NCBI RefSeq assembly: GCF_039531105.1
Contig: NZ_BAAAPK010000001.1
Coordinates: 2,356,001-2,420,000, forward strand
DNA length: 64,000 bases
Origin: Microbacterium lacus
GTDB taxonomy: Bacteria > Actinomycetota > Actinomycetes > Actinomycetales > Microbacteriaceae
Reading direction: 5' to 3'
The notes below the pieces were generated by a model that was not told where the DNA came from, ran no database searches, and was given only the letters and a program-made list of their open reading frames with translations. Positions 10,201-18,447 of the stretch are shown here, one piece after another. A program made the position numbers and the translations under genes. Each line of letters begins with the position of its first letter. Positions within the stretch are counted from its first letter, which is position 1.

Positions 10201-10881
10201 GGAGGCCACTTCACCGGGCAGCGAACGCTGATCGGCGACCGAGAAGGCCCGGATCTGGTCGACTTCGTCGCCGAAGAACTCGATGCGGAACGGGTGGTCG
10301 GCGATCGGCGGGAAGACGTCGAGGATTCCGCCGCGCATCGCGAACTCGCCGCGTCGCGAGACCATGTCGACCCGGTGGTACGCCAATTCGACCAGCCGCG
10401 CGGAGACCTCGGCGAGGTCGTGCCCGCGCCCGCCGACAGCCAGCTGCACCGCGGCGGCGTCCGCGAGACCGGCGGCAAGAGGTTGCAGCGCGCCGCGCAC
10501 GGACGCCGTGACCACGAGCGGAGTCCGTCCGTCCCAGCGGGCGATGCGACCGAGGACGTCGAGGCGCCTGCCGACCGTCTCGGGGCTGGGACTCAACCGC
10601 TCGTGCGGCAGCGTCTCCCACGCGGGGAAGTGCAGGACCTCGGCGCCGGGCAGCAACGCCCGCAGGGCCGGCCCCAGCGCTTCGGCGCGGCGTCCGGTCG
10701 GCGCGACGACGAAGACGGCGCCGGCGCGCCCCGTGGAGCGGCGGTGCTCCAGCAGGGAGGCCAGAAGCGGGGCGTCCAACCCCTCGACGAGCGAGAAATC
10801 GGCATCGACGGATGCTGCTGCCGCGGCATCCCGGAAGGACGGAGCCTCCTCGAGGGCGCGCACGATCCCGGGAACTGTCAC
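7291..10881 (-). CDS. mfd: Transcription-repair coupling factor Mfd
   Basis: 1196-residue DNA translocase that removes RNA polymerase stalled at DNA lesions and recruits UvrA. Domains in order: UvrB-like N-terminal modules ([40 protein letters not shown]); the RNA-polymerase-interacting domain near residue 500 ([16 protein letters not shown]); the helicase core with Walker [16 protein letters not shown], the DEEQ box [22 protein letters not shown], and [19 protein letters not shown]; and a C-terminal TRCF domain. The GTG at 10881 lies 6 nt after a TAGACT hexamer, so the mRNA is probably leaderless. Divergent from the repeat-containing membrane protein, 77 bp away. Confidence 0.97.
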   Translation of the reverse strand: MTVPGIVRALEEAPSFRDAAAAASVDADFSLVEGLDAPLLASLLEHRRSTGRAGAVFVVAPTGRRAEALGPALRALLPGAEVLHFPAWETLPHERLSPSPETVGRRLDVLGRIARWDGRTPLVVTASVRGALQPLAAGLADAAAVQLAVGGRGHDLAEVSARLVELAYHRVDMVSRRGEFAMRGGILDVFPPIADHPFRIEFFGDEVDQIRAFSVADQRSLPGEVASVDLPASRELLLTPAVRARALALKDDFPGIRGMLEKMAEGIPAEGMESLIPALVDEIVTVVDYLPEASAIALVDPERAVTRAVTLLETNREFLEAAWNAATAGAASPVDIGSGDFVSLPALREAASARGIAWWTLSAFDSGEADASAEGLLDAAAGSTVRVPGTAVPSFQGNVDGATAHIGELLAQGWRVVVAASGTGLVERARDVMAERGIAARRVDEVLTPPEPGVAHVVACELERGFESADAKLAVLTETEFYGRTIGGDQRLVKKLASRRRNVVDPLQLKAGDFVVHATHGIGRFAELTQREVSSGGRNPVKSMREYLVLEYAPSKRGYPGDKLFVPTDQLDLLSKYVGGEEPTLSKMGGSDWAQAKGRARKAVRDIAVELVKLYSARMAAKGHAFGPDTPWQRELEEAFPFAETADQLQTIDEIKADMEKPIPMDRLLSGDVGFGKTEVAVRAAFKAIQDGKQVAMLVPTTLLVKQHLETFTERFAGFPVQVRALSRFQTDKQVRDVLAGLTDGTVDMVIGTHRILTENVIFKDLGLLIIDEEQRFGVEHKDKLKKLKTNVDILAMSATPIPRTLEMAVTGIREMSTLQTPPEDRHPILTYVGARNDKQIAAAIRRELLREGQIFYVHNRVSSIQRVAAHLAELVPEARIAVAHGQMGEHALEQVVDDFWERRADVLVSTTIVETGLDIANANTIIIDRADKYGLSQLHQLRGRVGRARERAYAYFLYDENKPLSETAADRLETIAVNNDLGSGMQVALKDLELRGAGNLLGAEQAGHIAGVGFDLYLRMIGEAVATFRGEETEGPTELRLELPVQARIPESYIDSERLRLEAYQKLSAAASATAKDDAIDLVVEELRDRYGELPAEAEGLLAAARLRRRAAQAGLADVVAMGPNLRIAPANLPDSMKVRVQRLYPKAKLLSGGDALVVPLPTAGGERVGDAELIAWVGQLLDQLWPQKSTEAAS

Positions 10882-10887
10882 CGGAAG

Positions 10888-10893
10888 AGTCTA
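10888..10893 (-). promoter_or_regulatory. Leaderless -10 hexamer of mfd
   Basis: TAGACT on the minus strand, 6 nt before the mfd GTG. It fixes that GTG as the likely first transcribed codon. Confidence 0.6.
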
Positions 10894-10945
10894 CGGGCGC
10901 CCACCGACACCCGGACGGTGCGGGCGCACCGGCGGGCCCGACTCC

Positions 10946-10951
10946 TAGGAT
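10946..10951 (+). promoter_or_regulatory. Leaderless -10 hexamer of the Pro/Gln/Gly-repeat membrane protein
   Basis: TAGGAT followed by 7 nt and then GTG 10959. The competing ATG at 10950 lies inside this hexamer, so it would be upstream of the transcription start; this favours the GTG. Confidence 0.55.
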
Positions 10952-10958
10952 GAGTGCC

Positions 10959-11666
10959 GTGAGCGAGAATCCGGCACCCGAGCAGCTGCCTCCCCCTGCG
11001 GCGGGCCCTGTCCCCCCGGTGCCGCCCGCCCCGGGCTTCGCGCCACCGCAGGGCTTCGCGCCCCCGCAGGGCTATGCGCCCCCGCAGGGCTACCCGGCAC
11101 CGCAGGGCTACGCACCGCCCCAGGGCTACCCGGCACCGCAGGGCTACGCACCGCCCCAGGGCTACCCGGCACCGCAGGGCTACGCACCACCGCAGGGATA
11201 CGCGCCGCCGGGCGGACAGGTCGCGCCGGCGCAGGGCTACGGTCCCTACGTTCCCCCTGCCGCGCCGAAAGCGGTTGCGGGCGCATCGACCCTCGGCGTC
11301 GTCGCGTTCGTGCTCGCGCTGATCGCGGCGGTCGGTGCGAGCATGATCGGCGGGATCGCCGGCTACGGGATCGGCGCGGGGACCGGCCGTGACATCGCGC
11401 TCCAGCCGACGGATCTCACGTTCGACTGGTCGATTCTCACGCCGGTGCGCGAATGGGTGCTCACGGGAGAGCTCGCCTTCTGGGGCGGAACGATCCTCGG
11501 AACGTGGGCACTCGTGCAGGGAATCATCGCGATCGTGCGCAATCGCGGACGCGGCTGGGGGATCGCCGCGGTGATCATCGCCGTGCTCGGGCCGATCGTG
11601 TTCGCCACCGTCGTGCAGGTCTTCGTCACCGCCGGTTTCGCCGCGGGGGCCACCGCGGGCGGCTGA
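10959..11666 (+). CDS. Membrane protein with Pro/Gln/Gly-rich repeat tail
   Basis: 235 residues. The N-terminal half is low complexity: after [13 protein letters not shown] come ten copies of a six-residue unit, G-[FY]-[AP]-[AP]-P-[QG] (residues 26-85), then a short linker. The C-terminal half has three hydrophobic segments: [38 protein letters not shown] and [20 protein letters not shown]. The architecture, a cytoplasmic proline-rich tail before a small membrane domain, is common in actinobacterial DUF4190-like proteins, where the function is unknown. The repeats are nearly identical at DNA level, suggesting recent expansion. An ATG at 10950 is the alternative start. Convergent with pth, 3 bp apart. 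Confidence 0.85.
   Translation: MSENPAPEQLPPPAAGPVPPVPPAPGFAPPQGFAPPQGYAPPQGYPAPQGYAPPQGYPAPQGYAPPQGYPAPQGYAPPQGYAPPGGQVAPAQGYGPYVPPAAPKAVAGASTLGVVAFVLALIAAVGASMIGGIAGYGIGAGTGRDIALQPTDLTFDWSILTPVREWVLTGELAFWGGTILGTWALVQGIIAIVRNRGRGWGIAAVIIAVLGPIVFATVVQVFVTAGFAAGATAGG
11034..11213 (+). repeat. Ten tandem 18-bp units in the membrane protein gene
   Basis: Ten in-frame 18-bp units encode the [12 protein letters not shown] tract. Units 4-9 are organised as 36-bp pairs: 11088-11123 and 11124-11159 are identical, and 11160-11195 differs at one or two bases. This points to recent duplication by slippage, with a copy number likely to vary between strains. Confidence 0.9.
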
Positions 11667-11669
11667 ACA

Positions 11670-12254
11670 CTAGGTCCGCGGGGCGTGATGCTTCTGCTGG
11701 GCCGCCAGAAGTCCTTCGTCCACGAGCTGCTCGACCGCGTCCGCGGCGTCGCCGACGAGGATCGGCAGGTTCTTCCGCTCTGCCGCGCCGAACGGCTCGA
11801 GCACCCAGTCCGCCGGGTCCTGCCGGCCGGCCGGCCGGCCGATGCCGACACGCACGCGGGCGAACTCCGGCGTGTCGAGCGCCTTCGCGACATCGCGGAC
11901 GCCGTTGTGGCCGCCGTGACCGCCGCCGATCTTGAGCTTGATCGTGTCGAACGGGATGTCCAGCTCGTCGTGGACGACGACGACGCGGTCCGGCGCGATG
12001 CCGTAGAACTTCGCGAGCCCGGCGACCGGTCCCCCGGAGACGTTCATGAACGTGTTCGGCTTGGCCAGGATGATCCCGGGACCCCCGGGACGCAGCCAGG
12101 TCTCCACGACACGCGCGTTCGTCTTGTGAGCGCGGAATGTCTCGCCCCGACGCGCCGCGAGCTCATCCAGCACGAGCTGACCGACGTTGTGCCGGGTCAG
12201 CTCGTATCGCGGCCCGGGATTGCCCAGCCCCACGATCAGCCATTTGTCAGCCAT
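11670..12254 (-). CDS. pth: Peptidyl-tRNA hydrolase
   Basis: 194 residues, standard length. Releases tRNA from peptidyl-tRNA that drops off ribosomes. Catalytic landmarks: LIVGLGNPGPRYELTRHNVG with the conserved Asn and His, FMNVSG, VVHDELDIPFDTIKLK with the catalytic Asp, and GGHGGHNGVRDV. ATG 12254 follows a GGAGAGGA ribosome-binding site. It lies 69 bp downstream of rplY on the same strand, the usual actinobacterial rplY-pth order, but an intrinsic terminator stands between them, so pth may rely on read-through or its own promoter. Confidence 0.97.
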   Translation of the reverse strand: MADKWLIVGLGNPGPRYELTRHNVGQLVLDELAARRGETFRAHKTNARVVETWLRPGGPGIILAKPNTFMNVSGGPVAGLAKFYGIAPDRVVVVHDELDIPFDTIKLKIGGGHGGHNGVRDVAKALDTPEFARVRVGIGRPAGRQDPADWVLEPFGAAERKNLPILVGDAADAVEQLVDEGLLAAQQKHHAPRT

Positions 12255-12283
12255 CGCCGATCCTCTCCTGCCGGGGACGGAAA

Positions 12284-12308
12284 AGGGGGCGCGGAAACCG
12301 CACCCCCT
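12284..12308 (-). terminator. Intrinsic terminator between rplY and pth
   Basis: On the minus strand, an 11-bp stem (AGGGGGTGCGG / CCGCGCCCCCT, with one U-G wobble in RNA) closes a UUU loop and runs into UUUU. It is 15 nt past the rplY stop codon, a textbook rho-independent layout and the best in this window. Confidence 0.85.
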
Positions 12309-12323
12309 CCCCCGCTGAAGGAC

Positions 12324-12968
12324 TTACTCGGACTCTTCGCCCTTGGACTCCTGCGCCTCTTCGGACTGCTCGGCCGCGATCTCCGCGTCCGCCTCGGCGA
12401 TCTCCGCCTCGGCCTCGAGCGTGTCGACCGGCACCGCGACGGCGACGATGAGCGTGTCGGCGTCGACGACGAGCGCAGCGCCCTTGGGCAGCACCAGGTC
12501 GGCGGCGGTGACGTGGGTGCCGTCTTCGAGACCCTCGACGTCGAGCTCGATGCGCTCCGGGATGTGCGTCGCCTCGACCTCGAGCAGAACCGTGTTCGCG
12601 TCCTGCGTGGCGACGGTGCCCGCGGCGGGCTCGCCGATGACGGTGACCGGGACGTCGACCTGGATCTTCTCGCCCTTCTTCACCACGAGCAGGTCGATGT
12701 GCTCGATGATCTGGTGCACGGGATCCTTCTGGACGTCCTTGACCAGCGTGAGCTGCTGCGTGCCGTCGAGCTCGAGTTCGAGGACGGCGTTCGCGCGACG
12801 GATGAGCAGCGCGACCTGGTGGCCGGGCAGCGCCACGTGCACGGGCGTGGTGCCGTGACCGTAGATGACGGCGGGGATCTTGCCGGCGGCGCGCAGGCGG
12901 CGGGCGAAGCCCTTGCCGAAGTTCTCGCGCGTCTCGGCGACGACCTTGGTGTCGGTCTCGGTGACCAT
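12324..12968 (-). CDS. rplY: 50S ribosomal protein bL25, CTC (general stress) type
   Basis: 214 residues, much longer than E. coli L25 because it has the two-domain CTC form: an N-terminal 5S-rRNA-binding domain (NFGKGFARRLRAAGKIPAVIYG; KDVQKDPVHQIIEHIDLLVV) and a C-terminal beta domain ending in an acidic tail (EEAQESKGEESE). ATG 12968 follows AAGGAG. The frame stays open for 66 codons upstream, but that stretch looks like untranslated leader rather than protein. The promoter is at 13173-13178. Confidence 0.95.
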   Translation of the reverse strand: MVTETDTKVVAETRENFGKGFARRLRAAGKIPAVIYGHGTTPVHVALPGHQVALLIRRANAVLELELDGTQQLTLVKDVQKDPVHQIIEHIDLLVVKKGEKIQVDVPVTVIGEPAAGTVATQDANTVLLEVEATHIPERIELDVEGLEDGTHVTAADLVLPKGAALVVDADTLIVAVAVPVDTLEAEAEIAEADAEIAAEQSEEAQESKGEESE

Positions 12969-13178
12969 GGGGTTCTCCTTGCGAAAGGGCGGATCGTCTC
13001 GGCGACGGTCCACGCGGTGGCGGGCGGCTGCGGCCCGGGGTAATGGGGTCTGTTTCGACTCGAACGCCTGCGCGTGAGGAAAGCCGGAGCCCGCATCACC
13101 GCGTCGATCACGGATGCCGCACGCAGACCTTGCGGTCGGTGCGAGGCATCCCTCGCCGAAGTTCAATCGCCCAGTCTA
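12969..13178 (-). promoter_or_regulatory. rplY promoter and long 5' leader
   Basis: A TAGACT hexamer (13173-13178, minus strand) in the context GGTAGACTGGGC would start transcription near 13166, leaving about 198 nt before the rplY ATG. The leader contains several short self-complementary runs and no convincing separate gene. A long leader on a ribosomal protein gene suggests RNA-level control, but I can name no known motif. Confidence 0.4.
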
Positions 13179-13243
13179 CCAGCGTGGCCCCGCGCGCCGC
13201 ACCGCTACGATGAAGAGACCCGCTTCTGCTCCCGGAGGACCCC

Positions 13244-13369
13244 ATGCTCGACAGCCAGACCGCCTCGGCACTGCTCCTCGCGGTGATCGGACTCATCTCC
13301 GCCGCCGGCCTGGTCGGCACGGTCCTCGCCTTCTGGTCCCTCGGCCGCGCGAGCTACCGCAAGGACTGA
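13244..13369 (+). CDS. Small single-span membrane peptide (41 aa)
   Basis: A 41-codon frame, MLDSQTASALLLAVIGLISA then AGLVGTVLAFWSLGRASYRKD: one transmembrane helix (residues about 9-31) followed by a short basic tail. ATG 13244 is preceded by GGAGGA at good spacing, and a TACGAT -10 lies at 13206-13211. Both signals, plus the clean hydrophobic pattern, argue that it is translated. It stands alone upstream of gnd. No function can be assigned. Confidence 0.7.
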   Translation: MLDSQTASALLLAVIGLISAAGLVGTVLAFWSLGRASYRKD

Positions 13370-13451
13370 CGCTTCGTCACGGAGCCGTGACGCCGACCGC
13401 GCAGACTCTAGGCTGGGTGTCATCCCCTGGCGCGAATCATGAGGAGTGCGT

Positions 13452-14900
13452 GTGTCTGAATCTGTTGCCAACATCGGCGTCGTCGGTCTGGCCGTGATGG
13501 GCTCGAACCTCGCCCGCAACCTCGCCTCGCGCGAGGGCAACACGGTGGCGATCTTCAACCGCAGTCACGACAAGACCGATCACCTCGTGCAGGCCCACCC
13601 CGAGGCCGGGTTCGTCCCGGCCGCGACCTACGAGGAGTTCGCCGCATCGCTCACCAAGCCGCGGACGGCGATCATCATGGTCAAGGCGGGCGCCGGGACG
13701 GATGCCGTGATCGACGCGCTCGTGGACGTGTTCGAGCCGGGCGACATCATCGTCGACGGCGGCAACGCCCTGTTCACCGACACGATCCGGCGCGAGAAGG
13801 CGGTCCGCGAGACCGGCATCAACTTCGTCGGCGCGGGGATCTCCGGCGGCGAAGAGGGAGCCCTCCTCGGCCCGTCGATCATGCCCGGCGGCTCGGACGA
13901 GTCGTGGGTGACGCTGGGCCCGATTCTGAAGAGCATCGCCGCGGTCGCCGAGGGTGAGCCGTGCGTCACGCACGTCGGGCACGACGGCGCCGGCCATTTC
14001 GTGAAGATGGTGCACAACGGCATCGAGTACGCCGACATGCAGCTGATCGCCGAGGCGTACGACCTGATCCGCCGCGGCACCGGCAAGACCCCCGCCGAGA
14101 TCGCGGACGTGTTCGCCGAGTGGAACCGCGGCGAACTGGAGTCGTACCTGATCGAGATCACCGCCGAGGTCCTGCGTCAGGTGGACGCCGAGACCGGCAA
14201 GCCGCTCGTGGACGTGATCCTCGACCAGGCCGGCGCGAAGGGCACCGGCGCGTGGACCGTGCAGACCGCGCTGAACCTGGGCGTGCCGGTCTCCGGGATC
14301 GCCGAGGCCGTCTTCGCCCGGTCGCTGTCCTCCCACCCCGAGCAGCGCGAAGTCTCCGGAGACCTCCCCGGACCGGTCGAAGGACTCACGGTCACCGACC
14401 CGGATGCGTTCATCGAAGACGTCCGGCTCGCGCTGTACGCCTCGAAGATCGTCGCCTACTCGCAGGGGTTCGACGAGATCCGCGCGGGCGCGGCGGAGTA
14501 CGACTGGAACATCGACCTCGGTGCCGTCTCGAAGATCTGGCGCGGCGGGTGCATCATCCGCGCCCAGTTCCTCAACCGCATCGCCGATGCGTATGGTCAG
14601 ACGCCGGACCTGCCCGTCCTGCTCACGGCCCCGTACTTCGTCGAGGCCCTCGGCCGCGCCCAGGGTTCGTGGCGCCGCATCGTCCAGACCGCCGCGGGAG
14701 CCGGCATCCCCGCCCCCGCGTTCTCATCCTCACTGTCGTACTACGACGGCCTGCGCGCCGAGCGCCTCCCCGCCGCGCTCGTGCAGGGGCAGCGCGACTT
14801 CTTCGGCGCGCACACCTACAAGCGCATCGACAAGCCCGGCACCTTCCACACGCTCTGGTCGGGCGACCGCACCGAGATCGAAGCCGAAGACACCCACTGA
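13452..14900 (+). CDS. gnd: 6-phosphogluconate dehydrogenase (decarboxylating)
   Basis: Oxidative pentose-phosphate enzyme converting 6-phosphogluconate to ribulose 5-phosphate with CO2 release and NADPH. 482 residues. Visible: the Rossmann loop GVVGLAVMGSNLARNLA, DGGNALFTDT, GISGGEEGALLGPSIMPGG, catalytic HFVKMVHNGIEYADMQ, and C-terminal substrate contacts near FFGAHTYKRID. The GTG at 13452 has GAGGAG five bases upstream and gives VSESVANIGVVG; a GTG two codons earlier is possible. A TAGGCT -10 at 13409-13414 leaves a leader of about 30 nt, so this gene is conventionally led. Convergent with the FAD oxidase through a shared hairpin. Confidence 0.97.
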   Translation: MSESVANIGVVGLAVMGSNLARNLASREGNTVAIFNRSHDKTDHLVQAHPEAGFVPAATYEEFAASLTKPRTAIIMVKAGAGTDAVIDALVDVFEPGDIIVDGGNALFTDTIRREKAVRETGINFVGAGISGGEEGALLGPSIMPGGSDESWVTLGPILKSIAAVAEGEPCVTHVGHDGAGHFVKMVHNGIEYADMQLIAEAYDLIRRGTGKTPAEIADVFAEWNRGELESYLIEITAEVLRQVDAETGKPLVDVILDQAGAKGTGAWTVQTALNLGVPVSGIAEAVFARSLSSHPEQREVSGDLPGPVEGLTVTDPDAFIEDVRLALYASKIVAYSQGFDEIRAGAAEYDWNIDLGAVSKIWRGGCIIRAQFLNRIADAYGQTPDLPVLLTAPYFVEALGRAQGSWRRIVQTAAGAGIPAPAFSSSLSYYDGLRAERLPAALVQGQRDFFGAHTYKRIDKPGTFHTLWSGDRTEIEAEDTH

Positions 14901-14914
14901 CCGGGTGATCATCG

Positions 14915-14949
14915 ACGTGCTGCTCGCCGACGTCAGGCGGGCAGCACGT
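14915..14949. terminator. Bidirectional hairpin between gnd and the FAD oxidase
   Basis: A 9-bp perfect stem ACGTGCTGC / GCAGCACGT encloses a second 4-bp stem CGCC / GGCG. It begins 15 nt after the gnd stop codon. The oxidase stop codon (14933-14935) lies within the loop, so the hairpin overlaps the end of that coding region. Works as a terminator in either direction by position. Confidence 0.65.
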
Positions 14950-16258
14950 TGTGGTTTCGGCGGAAGAGGTTCTGCGGATCCCACTCGCGCTTGACGGCGG
15001 CAAGCCGGGCCATCGTCGGCGGAGGGAACACCTTCGCCGCGAGGGCGGCATCCGTGGACGTCGTGAAGTTGCCGTAGAACCCGCAGCCGAGGGCGTCGAG
15101 ACGCTCCTCCAGGCGCAGCGCGTCCGCGCGACCGGCGACGTCGAGCACTCCGGGGAGGTCGAAAGCCCCGGCCATCGCGAACCACGTCGCGTCGCGTGCC
15201 GGGAACGGCGTGTCCTCCTGGGCGACGTCCGCGTACGCGCCACCGAGCGAGCGCAGGAGCAGGACGGACGCGGGATGCCGCTCGCGGAAGGACACGAGCT
15301 CGTCGACGGCCTCGTCACCGAGCTCTGCGAGCAGCGCGTTGCCGCCGGCGAAGCCCGGCGGCGGAGCGCTCGGATCCGCGGCGGGCATATCGAGCAGGAT
15401 GTCGGGATAGCGCGCCACAGCGAGGCTGTCGAAGACGAGGTCGTCGCGGGCGAGAAGCGGCGCGAGCGCGTCGCGCGCCGCTTCCTCGTCGGGCTCTGCC
15501 CACACCGCGGTGATGCCCGCGCCCGCGGGTGCGCTCGGGTCCATCGGGGGCACGTCCATGTAGGTCACCGTCAGCTCGCGGGGCGCATCGCGCATGAGTT
15601 CACGCACAGCGCGGAGGGCCGCGCGCTTGTCGCCCACGACCCGGCAGGCGGCGAAGACCACGGCGTCCAACGCGTGGGCGCGGAAGTCGAACCGGGTCAC
15701 GACGCCGAAGTTGCCTCCCCCACCGCGGAGCGCCCACATCAGCTCGGGGTGCGTCTGCGCCGTCACCTCGACCACGTCTCCCGACGCCGCCACCACCTGG
15801 GCGCCGACCAGCTGGTCGGCCGCGAGACCCCACGCGCGCACCATCCATCCGATGCCGCCGCCGAGCGTGAGCCCACCGACGCCGACCGACGCGGTGTCGC
15901 CGGAGCTGATCCCGAGACCGCGCCCGGCCAGGATGTCGGCCACTGCCCCCCACGTGGCTCCGCCGCCGATCCGCACCAAGTCTCCGACGACCTCGACCGT
16001 GCGCAGCCCCGATACGTCGAGGGTCAGCCCGCCGGGGACCGTGCCCCACGCGCTGTGTCCCCCGCCGATCACCGTGATCGGGACCTGCCGAAGGGAGGCC
16101 CACCGGACCGCCGTCACCACGTCTTCCACGGATCGGGCCTGCACGATCGCGTCCGGGTCGCCGCTGCCCGCGTGGAAGTGCCGAGCACCTTCCCACGCCT
16201 CGTCTGCGCGCGTGATCATTCGCGCCGAGGCCTCTGAACCCATCTCGTCCACCCGCAT
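14933..16258 (-). CDS. FAD-dependent oxidoreductase, berberine-bridge type
   Basis: 441-residue flavoprotein with an N-terminal FAD-binding type 4 domain and a C-terminal BBE domain. The motif VIGGGHSAWGTVPGG carries the histidine that in this family bonds covalently to FAD; the second, cysteine attachment site is replaced (GDTASVGVGGLTLGGG), so I expect single-point attachment. The C-terminus has YGNFTT and WDPQNLFRRNHNVLP, typical of BBE. Substrate unknown; relatives oxidise sugars and alcohols. ATG 16258 is chosen because TAGCCT ends 7 nt before it; longer starts at 16288 would lie upstream of the transcript. Follows the corA-like gene. Confidence 0.85.
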   Translation of the reverse strand: MRVDEMGSEASARMITRADEAWEGARHFHAGSGDPDAIVQARSVEDVVTAVRWASLRQVPITVIGGGHSAWGTVPGGLTLDVSGLRTVEVVGDLVRIGGGATWGAVADILAGRGLGISSGDTASVGVGGLTLGGGIGWMVRAWGLAADQLVGAQVVAASGDVVEVTAQTHPELMWALRGGGGNFGVVTRFDFRAHALDAVVFAACRVVGDKRAALRAVRELMRDAPRELTVTYMDVPPMDPSAPAGAGITAVWAEPDEEAARDALAPLLARDDLVFDSLAVARYPDILLDMPAADPSAPPPGFAGGNALLAELGDEAVDELVSFRERHPASVLLLRSLGGAYADVAQEDTPFPARDATWFAMAGAFDLPGVLDVAGRADALRLEERLDALGCGFYGNFTTSTDAALAAKVFPPPTMARLAAVKREWDPQNLFRRNHNVLPA

Positions 16259-16265
16259 CGCCCAG

Positions 16266-16271
16266 AGGCTA
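16266..16271 (-). promoter_or_regulatory. Leaderless -10 hexamer of the FAD oxidase
   Basis: TAGCCT on the minus strand, 7 nt before ATG 16258. It lies 37-42 bases past the corA-like stop codon, so the oxidase may be transcribed independently of that gene. Confidence 0.5.
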
Positions 16272-16307
16272 CTCGCGGGCAGGGACACGCGGAAGGGGTG
16301 GCTCGGG

Positions 16308-17324
16308 TCAGAGCCATCCCTTGCGCTTGAACACCTTGTACAGCGTGAAGCTCGTCGTCGCCATGAGCGCCAACGCCATCGGATACCCGAAAGTCCAGTG
16401 CAGCTCGGGCATGTAGTCGAAGTTCATTCCGTAGATCGTGCCCACGAGCGTCGGGGCGAACAGGATCGCGGCCCAGCCGGACACCTTCTTCACCTGCTCG
16501 TTCTGGGTGAGGCTGAACTCCGTCATCTCCGCCATCGCGTCGTTCTGCCGCTGTGTCACCAGAGTGGAGTGCAGCAGGAGGGCGTTCTCGAGGATCGTGC
16601 GGAAGCTGGCGGAGCGCTCCACGATCCGGATCGCGTGGTCGTGCACGTCGCGGAACGCGCGCTTGACCTCGAGGTCCACCCCGAAGCTCTCGGCATCCAC
16701 TTGAAGACGCTCGAGGATCGGCACGAGCGGGCCCACCGCACGCTGGAAGTCGATCACCTCGCGCGTCAGGCCGAAGATGCGCCGAGCGACTGCCGGATCG
16801 TTCGCGAAGAGCTGGTTCTCGATCTCGTCGATGTCGTTCTCCAGGCCCACCACGACCGGCTCGTACTCGTCGACGACTTCGTCGATGATGCCGTACAGCA
16901 CTGCCATCGGCCCGCGCTCGAGCAGTTCCGGTTCCGCCTCCAGACGGTGGCGCACACGAGCCAGATCCGGAGATTCGGCGTGGCGGACCGTCACGACGTA
17001 ATCCTGCCCGGCGAAGATGTGCACCTCGCCGAACTCGACCTCCTCCGCCGCGTCGCGATAGCGCGCGGGCCGGAGCACCAGGAAGACGGCGTCCCCGTAC
17101 CTGTCGAGCTTGGGTCGCTGGTGTCCGGTCAGCGCGTCCTCGACGGCGAGCGGGTGCAACGCGAACTCGTCTGCGATCTCGCGCAGCTCGGGTTCGTCCG
17201 GCCGATAGAGACCGATCCACGCCATGCCGTGGCGCTCGTTCATCTCCTCGAAAGTCTGGTCCAGCGACGACGGATCGGACGTGCGGTGCCCACCCACATA
17301 GATGGCGTTGTCCACGACGGTCAT
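16308..17324 (-). CDS. corA: CorA-family divalent metal ion transporter
   Basis: 338-residue pentameric Mg2+/Co2+ channel subunit. The long cytoplasmic N-terminal domain is followed by two C-terminal membrane helices; the signature loop YGMNFDYMPEL (GMN, about residues 298-308) forms the ion selectivity entrance, followed by FGYPMALALMATTSFTLYKV and the basic tail KRKGWL. ATG 17324 has a GGGAGTG ribosome-binding site; TAGAGT at 17340-17345 (minus) is a likely -10, leaving a leader under 10 nt. Metal preference cannot be told from sequence. Confidence 0.93.
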   Translation of the reverse strand: MTVVDNAIYVGGHRTSDPSSLDQTFEEMNERHGMAWIGLYRPDEPELREIADEFALHPLAVEDALTGHQRPKLDRYGDAVFLVLRPARYRDAAEEVEFGEVHIFAGQDYVVTVRHAESPDLARVRHRLEAEPELLERGPMAVLYGIIDEVVDEYEPVVVGLENDIDEIENQLFANDPAVARRIFGLTREVIDFQRAVGPLVPILERLQVDAESFGVDLEVKRAFRDVHDHAIRIVERSASFRTILENALLLHSTLVTQRQNDAMAEMTEFSLTQNEQVKKVSGWAAILFAPTLVGTIYGMNFDYMPELHWTFGYPMALALMATTSFTLYKVFKRKGWL

Positions 17325-17381
17325 TTCACTCCCGCGGACACTCTACGTCGCGAGCGCGGCGAGATCGGGCACGATGGCACC

Positions 17382-18377
17382 ATGACCCACCAACGCATCC
17401 TGTACATCGGCGGAACCGGCACGATCAGCGCGGCGAGCGTACGACGCTCGGTCGCCCTGGGCCATGACGTGACAGTGCTGAACCGCGGCTCGGGCCGCCG
17501 CCCGCTGCCCGAGGGGGTTCACGAGCTGACCGCAGACGTGCACGACGCGCGAGCCGTGTCGGCGGCCATCGGGAGCCGCGAGTTCGACGTCGTCGCCCAG
17601 TTCCTCGCGTTCACCCCGGAGCATGTGCGCGCCGACCTCGAGAGGTTCGAGGGGCGCTGCGGGCAGTACGTGTTCATCAGTTCGGCCTCGGCGTACCAGA
17701 AGCCGCCTCAGCGCCTGCCGATCACGGAGTCGACACCGCTGCGCAACCCGTTCTGGCAGTACTCGCGGGACAAGATCGCGTGCGAGGACGTACTCGTCGA
17801 CGCGTACCGCGAGCGCGGCATCCCGACCACGATCGTCCGCCCGTCGCACACGTACGACGAACGGCTGATCCCGACGATGGGGCACTGGACGGACATCGCG
17901 CGCCTGCGCGCCGGCCGACCGGTGATCGTCCACGGCGACGGCACGAGCCTGTGGACCCTCACCCACAGCGACGACTTCGCGGTCGCCTTCACGGGACTCC
18001 TCGGCAATCCGGCGGCGATCGGTGAGGCGTTCACGATCACCGGTTCGCACGCCCCGACGTGGAACCAGATCTACGGCTGGCTCGCGGATGCCGCCGGTGT
18101 GAAGGCTCCGGATCTCGTGCACGTCTCGTCCGAGGCGATCGCCGCGTTCGCGCCCGCCCTCGGCCCGACCCTGCTCGGCGACAAGGCCCACTCTGCCGTC
18201 TTCGACAATGCGAAGGTCACCGCGCTCGTCCCGGAGTTCCGCACGACGATCACCTTCGACGAGGGCGCCCGGCGGATCGTCGAGTACTACGACGCGCATC
18301 CAGCCGAGCAGCGCGTCGACGCGGACCTGGACGGCGCGTTCGACCGGATGGCGGCGTACGCGCGCAGCGCGGGCTGA
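17382..18377 (+). CDS. NAD-dependent epimerase/dehydratase family protein
   Basis: 331-residue extended short-chain dehydrogenase. N-terminal nucleotide loop RILYIGGTGTISAASVRRS (GGTGxIS rather than GxxGxxG), FVFISSASAYQKPPQ in the substrate region, YSRDKIACEDVL with the YxxxK pair, and VRPSHTYDERL. This pattern is that of atypical, RNA-binding-protein-like or isoflavone-reductase-related epimerases found in bacteria; no substrate can be named. ATG 17382; CACGAT ends 6 nt before it and may be a leaderless -10. Divergent from the corA-like gene. Confidence 0.85.
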   Translation: MTHQRILYIGGTGTISAASVRRSVALGHDVTVLNRGSGRRPLPEGVHELTADVHDARAVSAAIGSREFDVVAQFLAFTPEHVRADLERFEGRCGQYVFISSASAYQKPPQRLPITESTPLRNPFWQYSRDKIACEDVLVDAYRERGIPTTIVRPSHTYDERLIPTMGHWTDIARLRAGRPVIVHGDGTSLWTLTHSDDFAVAFTGLLGNPAAIGEAFTITGSHAPTWNQIYGWLADAAGVKAPDLVHVSSEAIAAFAPALGPTLLGDKAHSAVFDNAKVTALVPEFRTTITFDEGARRIVEYYDAHPAEQRVDADLDGAFDRMAAYARSAG

Positions 18378-18388
18378 GCCGACGGACG

Positions 18389-18434
18389 TGTCACGAGCGG
18401 CCGCCTCGCATGCGCGGCGGCGAGCGTTGTGACA
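18389..18434. terminator. Bidirectional hairpin between the epimerase and the ABC ATPase
   Basis: Two nested stems, TGTCAC / GTGACA and GCCGCC / GGCGGC, separated by unpaired bases, fill the 70-bp convergent gap. Position and symmetry suggest a terminator for both flanking genes. There is no T-tract. Confidence 0.45.
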
Positions 18435-18447
18435 GCTCGGCGGGCGC

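Noticed and set aside
11034..11213. Tandem repeat considered as a CRISPR array
   Set aside because: Units are 18 bp with no spacers, in frame and coding for a GYAPPQ tail.
12969..13166. N-terminal extension of rplY by 66 codons
   Set aside because: The upstream sequence lacks any bL25 similarity, begins at a TTG next to the predicted transcription start, and ATG 12968 has a strong AAGGAG.
16288..16308. FAD oxidase start at GTG 16288
   Set aside because: It lies upstream of a well-spaced TAGCCT before ATG 16258, and the extra residues show no family similarity.
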